A stretch of 64,000 nt of DNA from Fasciola hepatica (lineage: Eukaryota; Platyhelminthes; Trematoda; Plagiorchiida; Fasciolidae). Of this stretch, positions 43,400 through 55,727 are shown piece after piece. Each line of letters starts with the position of its first letter. The first letter of the stretch is position 1. The translations under genes were made by a program, and so were the position numbers. Where the stretch lies: assembly GCA_948099385.1 (NCBI GenBank), contig CANUEZ040000179.1, positions 11,674,001-11,738,000 on the forward strand, in the 5' to 3' direction. The notes below the pieces were generated by a model. That model was not told where the DNA came from. It saw nothing but the letters and a program-made list of their open reading frames with translations, and did no database searches.

Positions 43400-46300
43400 G
43401 GTGAACATGCATCGTCTTAGAAAACATCAGACCAGGTCACAGGATATGGAGGCTTGAGCCAAATTTGCATCCAGTTTCTTGCACTGGAGGCCCCAGAGAT
43501 CCTCACGAGCTGCAACAGAGGAACGAAAACATGGCATTCGGTTCCGTGGTCACGATAATGTTTTCCTCGGCCGCAAATCTCATGGAGGGAATAAAGGTGC
43601 TCAAGAGAGTGTCCATTGTTAAGCCACTTCATCTAAGGCTCCGCAGTGAGAAGGCTAAGCCAGCAATTCCACAGAAAGCCGATCCCAAGCTTGGAGTGCT
43701 GCCTGTCGTGCTGGTAACTCACCTTGAAGATCGAGCTCCATGCCCACCATCCATCGCTTCCCTACTCACTCCATCTCCCATCACGGAGAGTACTCCCAGT
43801 AGTAGGCCTAGTGCCACTAAACATCTGGTAATGGTATATTTCTCGGCCATGGTCGAGACGCACGCGCTAGCGCATGATCTGACGCTTACGAAAAGCATCC
43901 CAGGCCCAAACATAGCCAATAAGACTATATCAACGGACGAGACTCACCCATCCCTGGGCCCAGACATAGACCTGAAGCATGTTTCTGCAGAAAGCTGCAG
44001 TGAGGAGGTTTACGCACCAGGAAATATATCTGGTGCTGTCATGCAAAACAAGCTCACCAACAAGAAAACTCAGAACAGGGCATCACACAGTGCGCAGAAA
44101 GGCAAACTACAAAGGCAGCACACCCTTTTCAGAGACCGAAGGAAGTAGACCGTCCGCCCGGTATGATACTCCCCAGGTTACTGGACGTCAAAATTTACCG
44201 GTCCCCAGACAGTCTGCTTACTCTCTAACCCCCCAATATCGTCAGCCTCGGACTCCCCCAGGACCTCCTTCCCGTCCACAAGTCCCCCTCTTCCCCACTC
44301 CTCAAGCCCAAAATCAGTTGCCCCTGGTGATTCTGCAACAACTCCTGAGAATGTGCTCAAGTGTTTTTACAGCAAATGCCTGAGTGTGTTGAATAAGATT
44401 CCGGAGCTTCGGCAGCTCGCAGTGGATAAGGAGTCTCGGATCATAGTCCTCACAGAAACCTGGCTCATCCCTGACTTACTTGATGCCGAAATATCAATTT
44501 CGGGATACTTCGCAGTAGGACAAGACTACAGTAGAGATCGTGCCGGCGGGACCATCATATACTACGATAACTCGATCACTACGCCCACCATACAGACAAC
44601 CCCTACCTTTTAATGTACTGATTGTTTATGGGCTGTTTACCCTCTCTAGTACAGACACCCTACTGCTTGGCGTCGTCTATCATCCTCCCGCATGCAACTC
44701 AACTGATAGCCTAGGTCTCATAGACTGTTAGGCTCCCCGAAAAGCTACGCAGACTTCACTCATCTGTTAGTCACTGGTGACTTTAAATCACCCAGTACCG
44801 GCTGGCAAACAGCTGATGCCTCTGGTATCACCTTTGGTAAACCACTCCTAGATCTCGTACTGAAGAACTAATGGGTGGAGAGCGTAAGAGATCCGACCAG
44901 ATATCGCACAGGACACGCCTAGTTCCTACTAGACCTGGTCATCACCAGTGATCGGTTCCAAATAGATGTGGCGCATTACTTGCCGCCCCTCAGTAAAAGT
45001 GATCACATTCTCATTGGATTCGATTACATCGTGAAATGGCCCCCTCTTCCCTCACAAACTAAAATTTTGAGATCCTTCAAAAGGACCGATTTTGACCAGG
45101 TCTGTGCATTTATTCGCTCCCAGATAAATTCAACTAACCCAGGTAACTCTGCTGATGAAATGGCATAGAGTCTGAGAGAGTTAATCTCCTTAGTTGATAG
45201 GCTGTTTGTCCCCAGAACTCGTCGTCCACAGACTGCTAAGCGACCCCTCCCTCGCCCCACTAGGCGCATTCTAGACGAAAGCGCGCGCCCTTTGCCAGAT
45301 ATAAAGCCACAGGCCTTGCCCGTGATGCATATTTCAGGATCATACGGAACATATGCAAAGACAAGATAAGGTCCTATCAGAATGCAATCCAACGATCTGT
45401 ACTTGATCGAGCACGGACCAATAAGGCATTTTTATTTCAGTACATGCGCCGTCTAAGGGGCACAGCTCCGACGCCACTAGCTCTCAAAGATAGTGCCGGA
45501 TCTCCAATCAGATTCCCTAGTCAAGTAGCCGAAGCCTTCAGCTCCTACTTACGTACAATCGTTTTCTCCATATCCACATCATCCCACCCTACCATGCACC
45601 CGATATCTCTGGCCACTACCTTCAACCGCGTCACTATTCCCATTGGTGCAGTCGCTCAAGGTTTCCGACGACTCGACCAATATTGCTCCATGGATCCTTA
45701 CCTAATCCACCGCTGTATTCTCAAGGAAGCCGCGGACACAATAGCTGCTCCTCATGCCTCGCTTTTTTAGCGATGTATTGACGATGGAGGTTTCCCCAGT
45801 AGCTGGAAAAAAGCAGTGATCGCGCCCATCAATAAGAACGGTATTAGACATCTTGCTTCCAGTTACAGACCCATAAGCTTCACCAGCATCACCAGCAAAA
45901 TTTTTGAGGGAATTCTTAAGAGTTAGGTTCTTTCCCATCTGCATAGAAATAAGATCCTCTCCCCATCCCAATATGGGTTTCTTCCTGGCAGATCATGCAT
46001 AACCAATATGCCTACTGTCATGGATAGTCTAACGAAAGCCTATGATGATGGCCGGCTCTCAAACTCTGTATTCATCGATTTTGCTACGGCCTTCGATAAG
46101 GTCCTCCATGCCCCTCTTCTTTATAAGCTGCAGACATACGGGATCATAGGCTCCGTGTTGGCCATCCTAAGCAGCTTCCTTACCGAGCGCTCCCTTGTGG
46201 TTAAAGTCGGGAATGTTTTGTCTCAACCCGCCCCAGTAACAACTGGGGTCCCAAAAGGGTCGGTCTTAGGTCCCCTTTTTTTCTTGATCTGTATAAATAA

Positions 46301-47200
46301 TCTCCCGACGGCCCTTCCCGCGAACATTGCCATGTACGCAGACGATGAAACCCCATGGAGTTCAAGCGTTGAGGATCTGCAAATTGCAGTTTGTGAAACG
46401 AAACGCTGGTCCGAGGATTGGAACCTCTCAGTTAATGATGAAAAATGCTTGAGCATGCCTCTCGGCAGGGAGACTGGTCACACGTTTTCCATTACCGGAG
46501 CAACCACACTGCCAAGGGTTGACCGACACAAGGTGCTCGGTTTCTGGTTAGATTGTAACTTGCCCTTCTCTCATCATCAATAACTTGCGAGCAAGTCCGC
46601 CTTTCGAATCCTAAATATGATTTAAAAGTCCTTCCCGCGCCTATCTGGGGATGATTTCCCCATAATTTTCGGCACGTATATCCGACCTCTGCTGGAGTAC
46701 GGTAGTCAGATAGTGCACTATGGTCTTGTCCGAGACCGTGAGGTCCCAGAAAGAGTTCAGAGGGCCTCCACCAAAGCAGTAAGGGGTCCATCCTACTTAC
46801 CTTATCCCGTTCGCCTCTCACTCCTCAATCTCTATCCCCTCTGACTTAGGACGCGTAGGAAATGATCTGTTTTTGATGTTCCACCTTTTTGAACCAGGCC
46901 AAAGCGACTGCTTCTTCTCCGTCTGTCCAGCTTCTTTTCTCCGTGGACACAGCAGAAAGGTTTTCAAGCCAAGGCCACGCACTTCACTAGGGATTTACGT
47001 TTTTAGCTATAGGGTTATTACTCTGTGGAATGCACTCCCGGAAGATATGGTTTTCTCGCAGAACAAAACTACCTTGAAGAAAAAGCTGGACCTCTATCCG
47101 GGTCTCTCCCAATAACTGCTAGTCAAAATAACGAAATAGATGTCTTTTATTGCATGTATGTTCATGAATGTCGCACCCCCACTCAGCTTAAGGCAGTGTC
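43400..47200 (+). mobile_element. Second CR1-like non-LTR element, ORF1 to RT, decayed
   Basis: A 227-codon frame at 43465-44148 may be ORF1; it shows no clear domain and is rich in Ser, Pro and Lys. The endonuclease starts at 44353 (SVLNKIPELRQLAVD, IVLTETWLIPDLLD). The linker follows at about 44970-45770. The RT is at 46008-46583, with SVFIDFATAFDKVLH, TTGVPKGSVLGPLFF and an intact YADD at 46335-46346. C-terminal remnants lie at 46600-47115 (IRPLLEYGS, ERVQRASTKAV, TLWNALPEDM). Stops and frameshifts break it in many places. It lies head to head with copy 1 of the other CR1 family. Confidence 0.75.
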
Positions 47201-48050
47201 CACAGTGAAACGCTGCATGATGTTATGTGTATTTTTTTCGCTGCCACCCCCATCCCCCCTCACTTCTTTCTACACTCATTTCAGCTCGGTGAATATGATA
47301 GAAGATCAAAGATTTCCTCAAGAACCGGGACAATTGGGCTCAAAGCCTCGAACCCGTGTAGTACTTCAAGACTTCAAGACATCCGGTGGAAGTGCAAGTG
47401 ACCTCAGTCCCCTTTGAACTATGAGACATGTTAGCAGTGCAAGCAGTCTTCGTCGAAGGTGAGACCTTGGCGCCCTTATTCTTTGGTTCTCTCTCCGGAC
47501 TTCCGGGGTAGTGCTTGGCTAGATGATACTGAAGGATTTCTATCTTTCTACCGCCTCTAACAGCACTACTGAGGGAGTAGTAGTTATTTTGGAAGACCAG
47601 AAAAAAATGAAAGAAAAGAAAAGAAAAACAAGCTTTTTAAATGATAATGAAGAATATAATAATAACAGGTGGAACTATGGGGATACGAGGAAGAGGAGTT
47701 CAACGATTGGGAAATTGGTTAGAAGTAACTGCGATGCTGACTTCAGTGGGAGTGAAAATGTGAAATGTCAGATATAGGACACTTCACCGTACTAGGACTC
47801 CTCCTGCAAGGCTACACAAGTCAATCTCTGCTACTCATTCAGTTTGATTCCAAAACTGGTTGAGGACCAGTAGTGCTTTGTGTGATGGGTGATGTGTTGC
47901 TTCGTGATTTGTGGTGGTAGGAGGGCAGATCCCAGCACCCCCCGACCAGGAGCACAGCTCATTTTTTTTCTTTTTCGGACCTTCGATTTTTAGGCGCTTA
48001 GGTTTCCTCAATTTCTCCCGGGACTCGTTTTAAACCATAGTTCTTTTGGC
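47201..48050. other. No recognisable gene
   Basis: This is mixed unique sequence with an A/G-rich patch at about 47600-47700. Small ORFs at 47025-47417 and 47523-47777 carry no domain. Confidence 0.4.
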
Positions 48051-48588
48051 GGTTTAGTTCAGTTCAATTTGCACAGGGCAGCTGGAGGCCACGGCCAATC
48101 GAGCGTCCAGAATTCTTTCTATGGTATGCACGCCAGTTACGCTGCCATTACTGCACATTGTACTTCGTCAAATCCCCGCAAAAATGAAAGGGAAACGCAT
48201 GACCTCACCAGAAGTCAACCCCGGGAGACATCAAACACTGTGAGCGTTCGCCGAGACCGTACGAAACAAATGAAAACGTCAGTTACAATACCCCTCAGGC
48301 GGACCACAGTGCTACCCGTCGTCCATCTAGTGAATATCTTCAAAGCTCACTACGAGGAAATATCTCGCACCACCTGCCATCTAGGGCACCTTTAAAGGAC
48401 TATACTGTCTGCAGTTCTATCATTTCATCAGACAGAGTGTTCTAACTGCTTGCTACCCCGTTGCCGGGGAAGTGAGATCTACTCATCACACTAGCTTGAA
48501 CTCTCGCCAGCTTCTTCTCGTGTCCCCTGTTTTTGGAATCTAAAGCCATTTAGAGTAGACTGACCGGGCTAGGCCGGAAAATCCCTTC
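48051..48588 (-). mobile_element. CR1-like element, copy 2, 3' part
   Basis: This block is clearly homologous to 36311-36870, for example GGCCACGGCCAATCGAGCGTCCAGAATTC (in two parts around 48091-48115). It ends toward 48055 in the same TTCAGTTCA tail. The coding part is degraded by stops. Confidence 0.75.
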
Positions 48589-48911
48589 ATTACTGTTGTG
48601 TCTGGTTAGGGTCTCGCACACTACGCGGACAACCGATCAATATTCCTCTCATGAATGGACATGCTCCCAATTTGCCTCGATCTTTAACCATGCTTTAGCT
48701 CCAGCAGTATTGATTTATCGATTTTGCTGTGTACTGATTGGTCTTCCTCTGCTGCGCGTGACGGCACAAGTAGTTTAATTCTTTATGCCAACTCACTTGC
48801 TTGTTTGCCGCTTAGTCGCCGGCTACGGCCGGGTTTTGTGTTTACAATCGCATAAATAAATGCAACGGCACCATCACGTGTTCTGCTACCGGTTGTAGAC
48901 ACAACAATTAC
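48589..48911 (+). mobile_element. Solo LTR with 5-bp target duplication
   Basis: The LTR is 313 bp (48594-48906). It begins TGTTGTGTCTGG, ends TAGACACAACA, and has matching inverted termini. It is flanked by ATTAC on both sides (48589-48593 and 48907-48911). It carries an AATAAA-type signal (CATAAATAAATGC, about 48850-48862), as expected inside an LTR. It interrupts CR1-like copy 2. The internal region was probably lost by LTR-LTR recombination. Its family is not known to me. The plus strand is nominal. Confidence 0.85.
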
Positions 48912-49670
48912 CTTGGACGTTTCCCTGAGATCCCCTCTGCATCTCCCCATTCCAACGAGGAAGTATTCCGATGGCAGAGGCTCTGCATATTCGTCCTACC
49001 CTTCTGCCCTTCAAACATTAACTTCGCGAAAAGCTGAACTTAGTCTAAGCATGTGGCATCCTTTTTGTGGGAGGGTGCCCAAGGCTGCGCGCCGCCTTCC
49101 AAGTAAGGTCGTATTATAGCCACGTGAATAGGTACGACTATTTCCGGCTGCCAGCAAGGCGATACCGGCCGCGGACTAAAGAGTTTACCATGAGCCTTTT
49201 GTGCAGCAGCGCTGCACTGATCCGACCATGTAAAGTCACTGCTCATGATGACCCTTAGGTCTTCAACCCTATCGACTGCCTCCACGGTGAACAGCGTTTG
49301 GTCATGAGCGACAGTTAGGCTTTCTGATGGCCTTGAAAACAAATGAATTTCCAGAGTTAAGCCGTCAGTCCCACTTGCGTAGCCAGTTCAGGACTGTTCC
49401 TATATCCCTGCCTAGTTCGACCCTACCCTCAGATCCAACAATCTTCACGTCATCCGCAAGAATGACGCTATGCCACCGAAGGGTTGTTGTTGGGTCGTTA
49501 ACAAACAACAAGAATAGCATCAGTCCTAGGATGGATCTTTGAATTACACCAATGGTGAATCTCACCAAACTGGAGCACCTGGCCGCTATTTTGACCAAAA
49601 ACTTCGTGTAGGAGGTAGTAGCGGCGGGTTGTGGAAAATCCCCTCAGAAACACTGCAATTTCATGTTTCC
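48912..49670 (-). mobile_element. CR1-like element, copy 2, RT part
   Basis: Frames 49598-49365 and 49342-49040 match copy 1. They read RCSSLVRFTIGVIQRSILGL, then SVILADDVKIVGSEGRVELG with LADD at 49460-49449, then FTVEAVDRVEDLRVIMSSDF. A frameshift lies near 49345-49360. It is 5'-truncated near 49670, a little upstream of where copy 1 stops. Confidence 0.8.
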
Positions 49671-50400
49671 TCGACATCACTCGCTCATATACATTATTTG
49701 TGTTTTTGAGCACTGTATGTTTACATGAACTAACTTTTGTCTGTTGGCTTCCGACGAGCTTCTTTGTCACATCCTTGTTCTGGACCTGCCTGACGTACGT
49801 GGTTCTCTCTCGCAAGCCGCAATTCGGTTCTCTTTTTTCTGAGTCCTTGTGATTGCATAATTGAGGTTTGTACCTGTTTCGTGTCGTTGTTCGTTTGATA
49901 ATCTAGTAAATTAGAATTTCACGGATAATCGCCTTCTGATTTCGGGATCCGCTGCGAATTTGGCTATGCGTTGTTCAGAGGTGACTTACAATACTCAACT
50001 GATCTACTTGGAACGAGAAAATACTCAACATGCCTAGAAAAGGATCACATAAATTGGAATCTGTACAGGAAGTAATCAGGCTGGTCACTGGGGAGGTTTT
50101 TGGGTACTTCTCCTTCTTCAGTCAATGCTACGTCATATAGTCCTGCCAAGGCTAGCTCATGCATTACTGAGGGTAATATAGGTTGAAAGAATGTTGACCT
50201 ATTTAGTTTGAGGACATCAGACCCGGAAAAGTAACTGTTGTCGGCTAGACAGCAGGCCCAGGTAGCAGAAGCGAAATGTAGATAGAACGAGCTTGAGCAA
50301 AAGGCCAACCGCTGCGGTCTACCCAACTAATCAGGGCAAATAAAAATGGGAAACGCTGCGCCGGCCGTCGGATATAAAACATCTACGCAGCCAATTATCG
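49671..50400. other. Possible 5' LTR or leader region of the BEL/Pao element
   Basis: No coding domain is seen. It lies directly upstream of the BEL/Pao coding region, but I found no direct repeat partner after 55190, so an LTR cannot be supported. Confidence 0.35.
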
Positions 50401-53400
50401 ATTTGCCAAGGGTGAAACTTACAGTTTTTGCCGGGAGATCTGGACACTACTGCTAGTTCATCAGGCAGCTCGAAGCTGTCGTCCCAAACAAGATAACCGG
50501 CTCAGAGTAAAGGCTTCCCTATCCTACTCATTTCTGAGAGGCTGAGCAGGAGAAGCTATCGACGGGTGTACCGTGCTCAACCCAGAACAAGGCTACACCC
50601 GAGCAAGGAAGATTTTGAGGGACCTGTTTGGCCAACCTTTCAAGGTAGCCCGTGACCTAATAGAGGGCGTGATGGTAGAGAACAAAAGAACCAGGGGCGA
50701 CGTCTAAACAACGGCCGATCTAGTGATCAGAATGCGGAACTGTTCAATAGCCCTCGACCATCTAGGTTACAGGGTTGACCTCGATGCAATGCATACCCTG
50801 GGGAGCACATTCCGTTACCTGTCGCCCAAACTACAGGGTCCGTGGGCGGAAGAGGCGGGGGGCATAAGCCTGAGCGACTGTGAGGCCAAATTCGATGACT
50901 TGACCGAATACTTAGACAGGCGGACCGAGATAGCCGGCAGTGGATTTGACCGACCCGCCCGGGGCAGTAACCGGGCAAACAAACCTAGCACCAGAAAATC
51001 TCAAACCACTGCACGCAGACATTCGAAATGTCAGATTTAGACCAACACACAAGCCGCTTTACGTGAGTCTATACCACACCCAATTTGCAGGTTCTGCGAC
51101 TCTATCCATGGGCTACTAGAATGCCCGAAGTTCATGAAGGCCATAATAGACGAGCGCTGGGGAATTGCAAGGATGGCAGGAGCGTGCTTTATATGCCTTA
51201 ACACCAAACACCGGAAAGCAGCTTGCAGAACTGGAACCAGACTTGGTCAAGAAGGTTGCCCAGGCGCTCACCACCGACTACTACTCCAGGCGAAAGAAAC
51301 TACACCAGAGGTAAACACCTAGCCCAGTGCAATTTGCCCAACGTCACTTTCTGCCAGCAAGCCAACACTTCTAGGAGTAGTTGCCGCGGGAGCGATGACC
51401 CCGAATGGGGTGGCTAAGGCGTTGGCCTTCGTCGACAGCAGATCTGACACTACCCTGGTGAGGGAGCTGTTTGCCGGCAAACACCGGCTCGCATAAGTAC
51501 GACTTCATTAGCGGTGAGCACTGTGGGTGGAATACAAGTAATGACCGTCGGCAGGTTGAGGTTACAGCTCATCTCCTTAGACACTAACGAGCAAATCAAA
51601 TCAAAGGACGTTTTTACATTAGATGACCTCCCCGCGCGAGCACCAAGGTCGGTGAACACAATTTCAACTAGGTGGCCACACCTGCAGGATATAACCGTCG
51701 TAGACTGGGAGAACGACGAAGTGGATCATCTCATCAGCTGCGACGTGCCAGAGGCTCATTGGGTACTGGACCAGAGATTGGGCAACTGCCAGGCACCTTA
51801 TGCCGTAAGCACGGCTCTGGGATGGATGGTATGTGGTCCAGTATGGGGCTTGGCTCCATAAACTACTTATCAGCCGAAGCGGACAGCTTCGAGTATCCAC
51901 TGCAAAAGCTGTATGCAGAGGATTTTCACGACTTTAGGGACGAGAGACTATCATCGTCTCAAGAGCACCAATTCGCTCTGCAGACAGTGCTGCAAGAAAC
52001 TATAGACCTTAAAAAGCAGTTCGAGTTTCCTCTCTCATGGCGCACACCAGCTGACCCTCGGGTTGGTAGCAGAAACTATGCTCTGCAAAGACTACTTCGA
52101 CTAAAAGAAAGCTTCGTCCGAGACCAGGATCTATGGGAACCATATGCAGAATTAATGAAGCGAAAGGAAGCTCTCGGCTGCCTTGAAATAGTGCCTGCTG
52201 CCACCGAAGTCCGGAAGGGGACCTGATATCCACCTCACCACCCGGTTCTCAACCCCAAGAAAGCCGAAAAACTGCCTGTGGTTTTCGACTGTGCAGCCAA
52301 GTTCCAGGGCAGGTGGTCAGTCGATCGCATGATACAGGCGCCTGACGGGACCACGCCATTGATTGAAGCTTTGTGCCGTTTCGGGGTGGGTAGAGTGGCC
52401 TTGTCCGTCAACTTCAGGTAAATGTTTCACCAGGTGAAAACACATAGAAAAGCGAGACGCTTTGCTTTTCCTATGGCCGAAAGAGAACAACCGGAACAAA
52501 GCAGTGATAGAATATAGGATGACCGTCCACCCCTTCAGAGCGATGCCATCGTCATTTTGTACGAATCACGCCCCTCGAGAAACAGCGAAGGAGCATAGAG
52601 CTCTGATTCGCCCGTGGGTAGCAGTTAGCGTCAGCAGAAATTTCTGCGTCGACGACCATCCCGGGTCATTCAGTGATGTCTACTCTGCCCTAGCGCAGTT
52701 CAGAGACCTAACAATATTGTGAGAAGAGGGCGGGTTGCATCTCGCGAAATGGATGTCAAAAGCTTCGGAAGTGCTCAGAGTCATCGCTTACCACGAGAGG
52801 GTTGAAAGGGTTTGAGATGTGGGCGGCTCTACTTTCTGCCGAACGCAATGGAGCGAAGAAACAGATGACTTTGTTTTCGGGCGAAACTCCCCCGAGCAAC
52901 CAGTAATTCGTCGTGGTTTACCATCTGCTATTTCTATTTTCTTCGATGAGCTCGGTTTTGCCTCTCCCTGGCTGTTACCCGGGAAGATCCTGCTGCAGCG
53001 GCTCCATTGTAAGAAAGTCGATTACGTCCAACCACTGGACCCAGAAGACCGGTTGGACCGGGAAGGATTTATGCACACTTTTAAGAAACTAGGAGACATA
53101 CAGATTCCGCGATGACTGCCTCTGGTCACACAACACAGACGGGAGAAATACATGCCTTTTCTGGCGCATCCGAAGTCAGTTACGGAGCCTTGGTGTACAG
53201 ACGGTGGTGCACGGGAGATAGACGATATGCTACGAGGACCCTGTTCGACAAAGCCCGCGTTGCCCCAGTGAAATCGGTTTCCTTCCCGCGCCTCGAGCTC
53301 AGCGCAGCCGTGGTGGCAGTAAGACCAGTAAAAGCGGTGAAGAAATATTTCGACTTCTGTAATTGGTTGGCCGGTTTTTGGAAGGACCAGTTGATAGCAC

Positions 53401-55190
53401 GGTACTGCATGAACGAAGTCAGGAGCTGTTTGAGTACCTTCGTCGTTAACCGGCCCACTATCATCCACGAGGAAACTGCCATGAACCAGTGGAAACGTGA
53501 TAAGTCTGGTGATAACCCAGCCGACCTGTGCTCCCGAGGTGTGACTGACTTCCGGCAACTAGACATATAGGTGAGGCGACCGAGATTCCTGAAAATGCCC
53601 AAACAGGGCTGGCTCGTTTAAGAACTAAAGCCCTTTCTGGAATTGGAACTGGAGGTCAAGGGAGTAGTGATGACGACCACAGTCGTCGAAGCGACACTCA
53701 TTTTGTGACGTTTGGTCAGGTTTTCCTCCTGAATAAAGACGCTTCGGTCATTAGTTTGGTAGGCCAGGTTCAAAAGACATTTACTGGTCATAAAAGGGAT
53801 CCGCCCCTCCAGCCGGGTACGAGTGGGTCCGATTAGCCCCGATGAATTACGAGCCGCAGAACGCGATTTATTCAAGATGATACAATGGGGTGCTTTCACC
53901 AAAGAACTCGAGAGGGTCCAAGAAGCGGGGTCAATCGACAAAAGAAAATCTTCTCCGAGTGCAACTTGAGACATTTGAACCCGAAACCTAATAATGGCTC
54001 ACTACGTGTAGGTGGTAGGCTGAACACCCCCTACCTGAGTTTTGACCAGAAATATCCCATACTGCTACCGGCTCGACAACCTGTGATAGAGCCAATGATT
54101 CAACACACCCACGCCGTGGAAGGACATGCCGGGGAAAGTCACGTGACAAGCGTCATCCGAAAGCGCCCTTGGTTACTGAGAGGGAAAGCGACTGTAAAAT
54201 GCGTAATCCGAGGTTGTGTACATTGTAGGAGAGGCAACGCCGCAGCGGGCAGGCAGTAAATGGCTCCTCTGCCAGAATGTAGAGTGTCTACGGGTTGGCT
54301 GCCTTTAAGAGACATCGGGTCGGACAATTTAGAGGCGTTGTGGATCCAGTGTGCAAAGAGGTTGGGAAAAGGATGCAGGTGAAGCATGAAATGCACGAAG
54401 TCACGCGCGGTGCACTTATAAGTTACGCTTTAGATGACGACCGACCCCTTCCTCCGGGCCTTGCAATGCTCTATCAACCGGAGAGGCATACTCCAACAAT
54501 GGGTCAAATTTCGTCGGCGTTCATAGGAAACTGCGGCGTTGGCTCCAAAACATAAACAGGGAGGAGCTGCAGAACTCAAGATTGGCCTATGGTATACGAC
54601 GGCGCTTCAAGCCCCCGCAGGCCAGTCATCGAGGTGGCGTATGGGAAGGCCTGACCAGGCCCATCGGGTGAATGCTGCTGTCGATAATTGAGCAACAGCC
54701 ATCCGACGACGAAACTTCGAGCACCATCATGACCGAGGCCGAAAGAATTCTGGACAACCGTTAACTGATTCCGGAAGCCCCCGGCGACCCCACCCATCAG
54801 GCGCTCACCTCGAACGACTTATTAACGTTGAGGTCGAAAGTGGGTTTCCAAGGGACGACAAACCTCCGTGGTAGCTACCCTAATGGATGGAAGCAGGCAA
54901 ATTATCTTGTCAAGGTTTTTTGGAGGCCACGGCTGCGGGAGTACCTGCTGTCTCCTCAAGCTCGACAGAAGTGGTTGATCAAGCTAAGACCATTCAAGGT
55001 TGGGGATGTAGTGACGATTGCCGACAAACACCTGTCCTTTGGGTGATGTTGTGGAAACCATCGAAAGCCCCGAAGAAATGATAAGAACTTCCACGGTTAA
55101 GACCGCCAACAGAATGATTACTCTAGACGTACGCAGTGTCAGCCTCCGTGAGAGTAAAGACGGAGAAGCCGACACCACGGAGCCTCAGTA
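50400..55190 (+). mobile_element. BEL/Pao LTR retrotransposon, long but decayed coding region
   Basis: Domains occur in BEL/Pao order over several frames. Gag lies at 50540-51040 (CSIALDHLGYRVDLDAMH). A zinc knuckle is at about 51134-51245 (RWGIARMAGACFICLNTKHR). The protease is at 51425-51860, where the active site reads DSRSDTTL instead of DSGSDTTL. The RT is at 52220-52720 (NKAVIEYRMTVHPF and a CVDD tetrad at 52645-52656). RNase H follows at 53110-53570 (VSFPRLELSAAVV, GDNPADLCSRGV). The integrase zinc region is at 53970-54240 (HAVEGHAGESHVTSVIRKRP). A C-terminal part is at 54980-55045 (LRPFKVGDVVTIADKH). It has many stops and frameshifts and is not functional. LTRs were not identified. 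Confidence 0.78.
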
Positions 55191-55727
55191 GACTATCCCC
55201 CATTCGTCTATGAAGTGGTCAAAGGCACTTGTGACATACTGATGCACCGAACTACACACACCCACAATCCCACACACGTACACGAAACACGTCTATGCTT
55301 CGTGCTCGCCGCCAACAAGTCGCAGAGCTCACCGCTTTTCGTTGACATTGCAGAAGGCTTTTCCCGTATTTGGTAGAAGTTGCTATCCGATCATACACCC
55401 AGACACACTCCCTCAATCACGCATTCGTACGTGATACACGTTTATGCTTCATGACCTCCCCACCGAACAAGCCGCAGTGTTGAGTGTTCCCCGTTGATCA
55501 CTGCTGAATCGCTGACATTATGTATCACCACGACAACCGCGGTTTTCCGGTCCTAAAGCGGCTTACTGTGGTCCAAAGTGAACCTATACAGGTTGCATAC
55601 CGGAGGAGTTGTGATATCCGCTACCAGCTCGATGACAGCAGGTGGATACCATCAGAGCCCGCTGACTTGTGGCCGTTTAATAACCCTACGTACTTACGCA
55701 CGATTCCCTGCCAGAAGTTTAACCCAT
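55191..55727. repeat. Two diverged copies of a ~150-bp unit
   Basis: ACACGTCTATGCTTCGTGCTCGCC (in two parts, 55287-55310) recurs as ACACGTTTATGCTTCATGACC (55437-55457). Both are followed by an ACAAG-CCGCAG-like segment. The unit sits just after the BEL/Pao integrase, so it may be a remnant of its 3' LTR. It is degenerate. Confidence 0.4.

Noticed and set aside
43465..44148. A 227-codon ORF considered as a host gene
   Set aside because: It stands directly upstream of a CR1 endonuclease in the same orientation and is low-complexity, so ORF1 of that element is more likely.
49671..55727. LTR pair for the BEL/Pao element
   Set aside because: I could not find a direct repeat between the two flanks, so no LTR coordinates are given.
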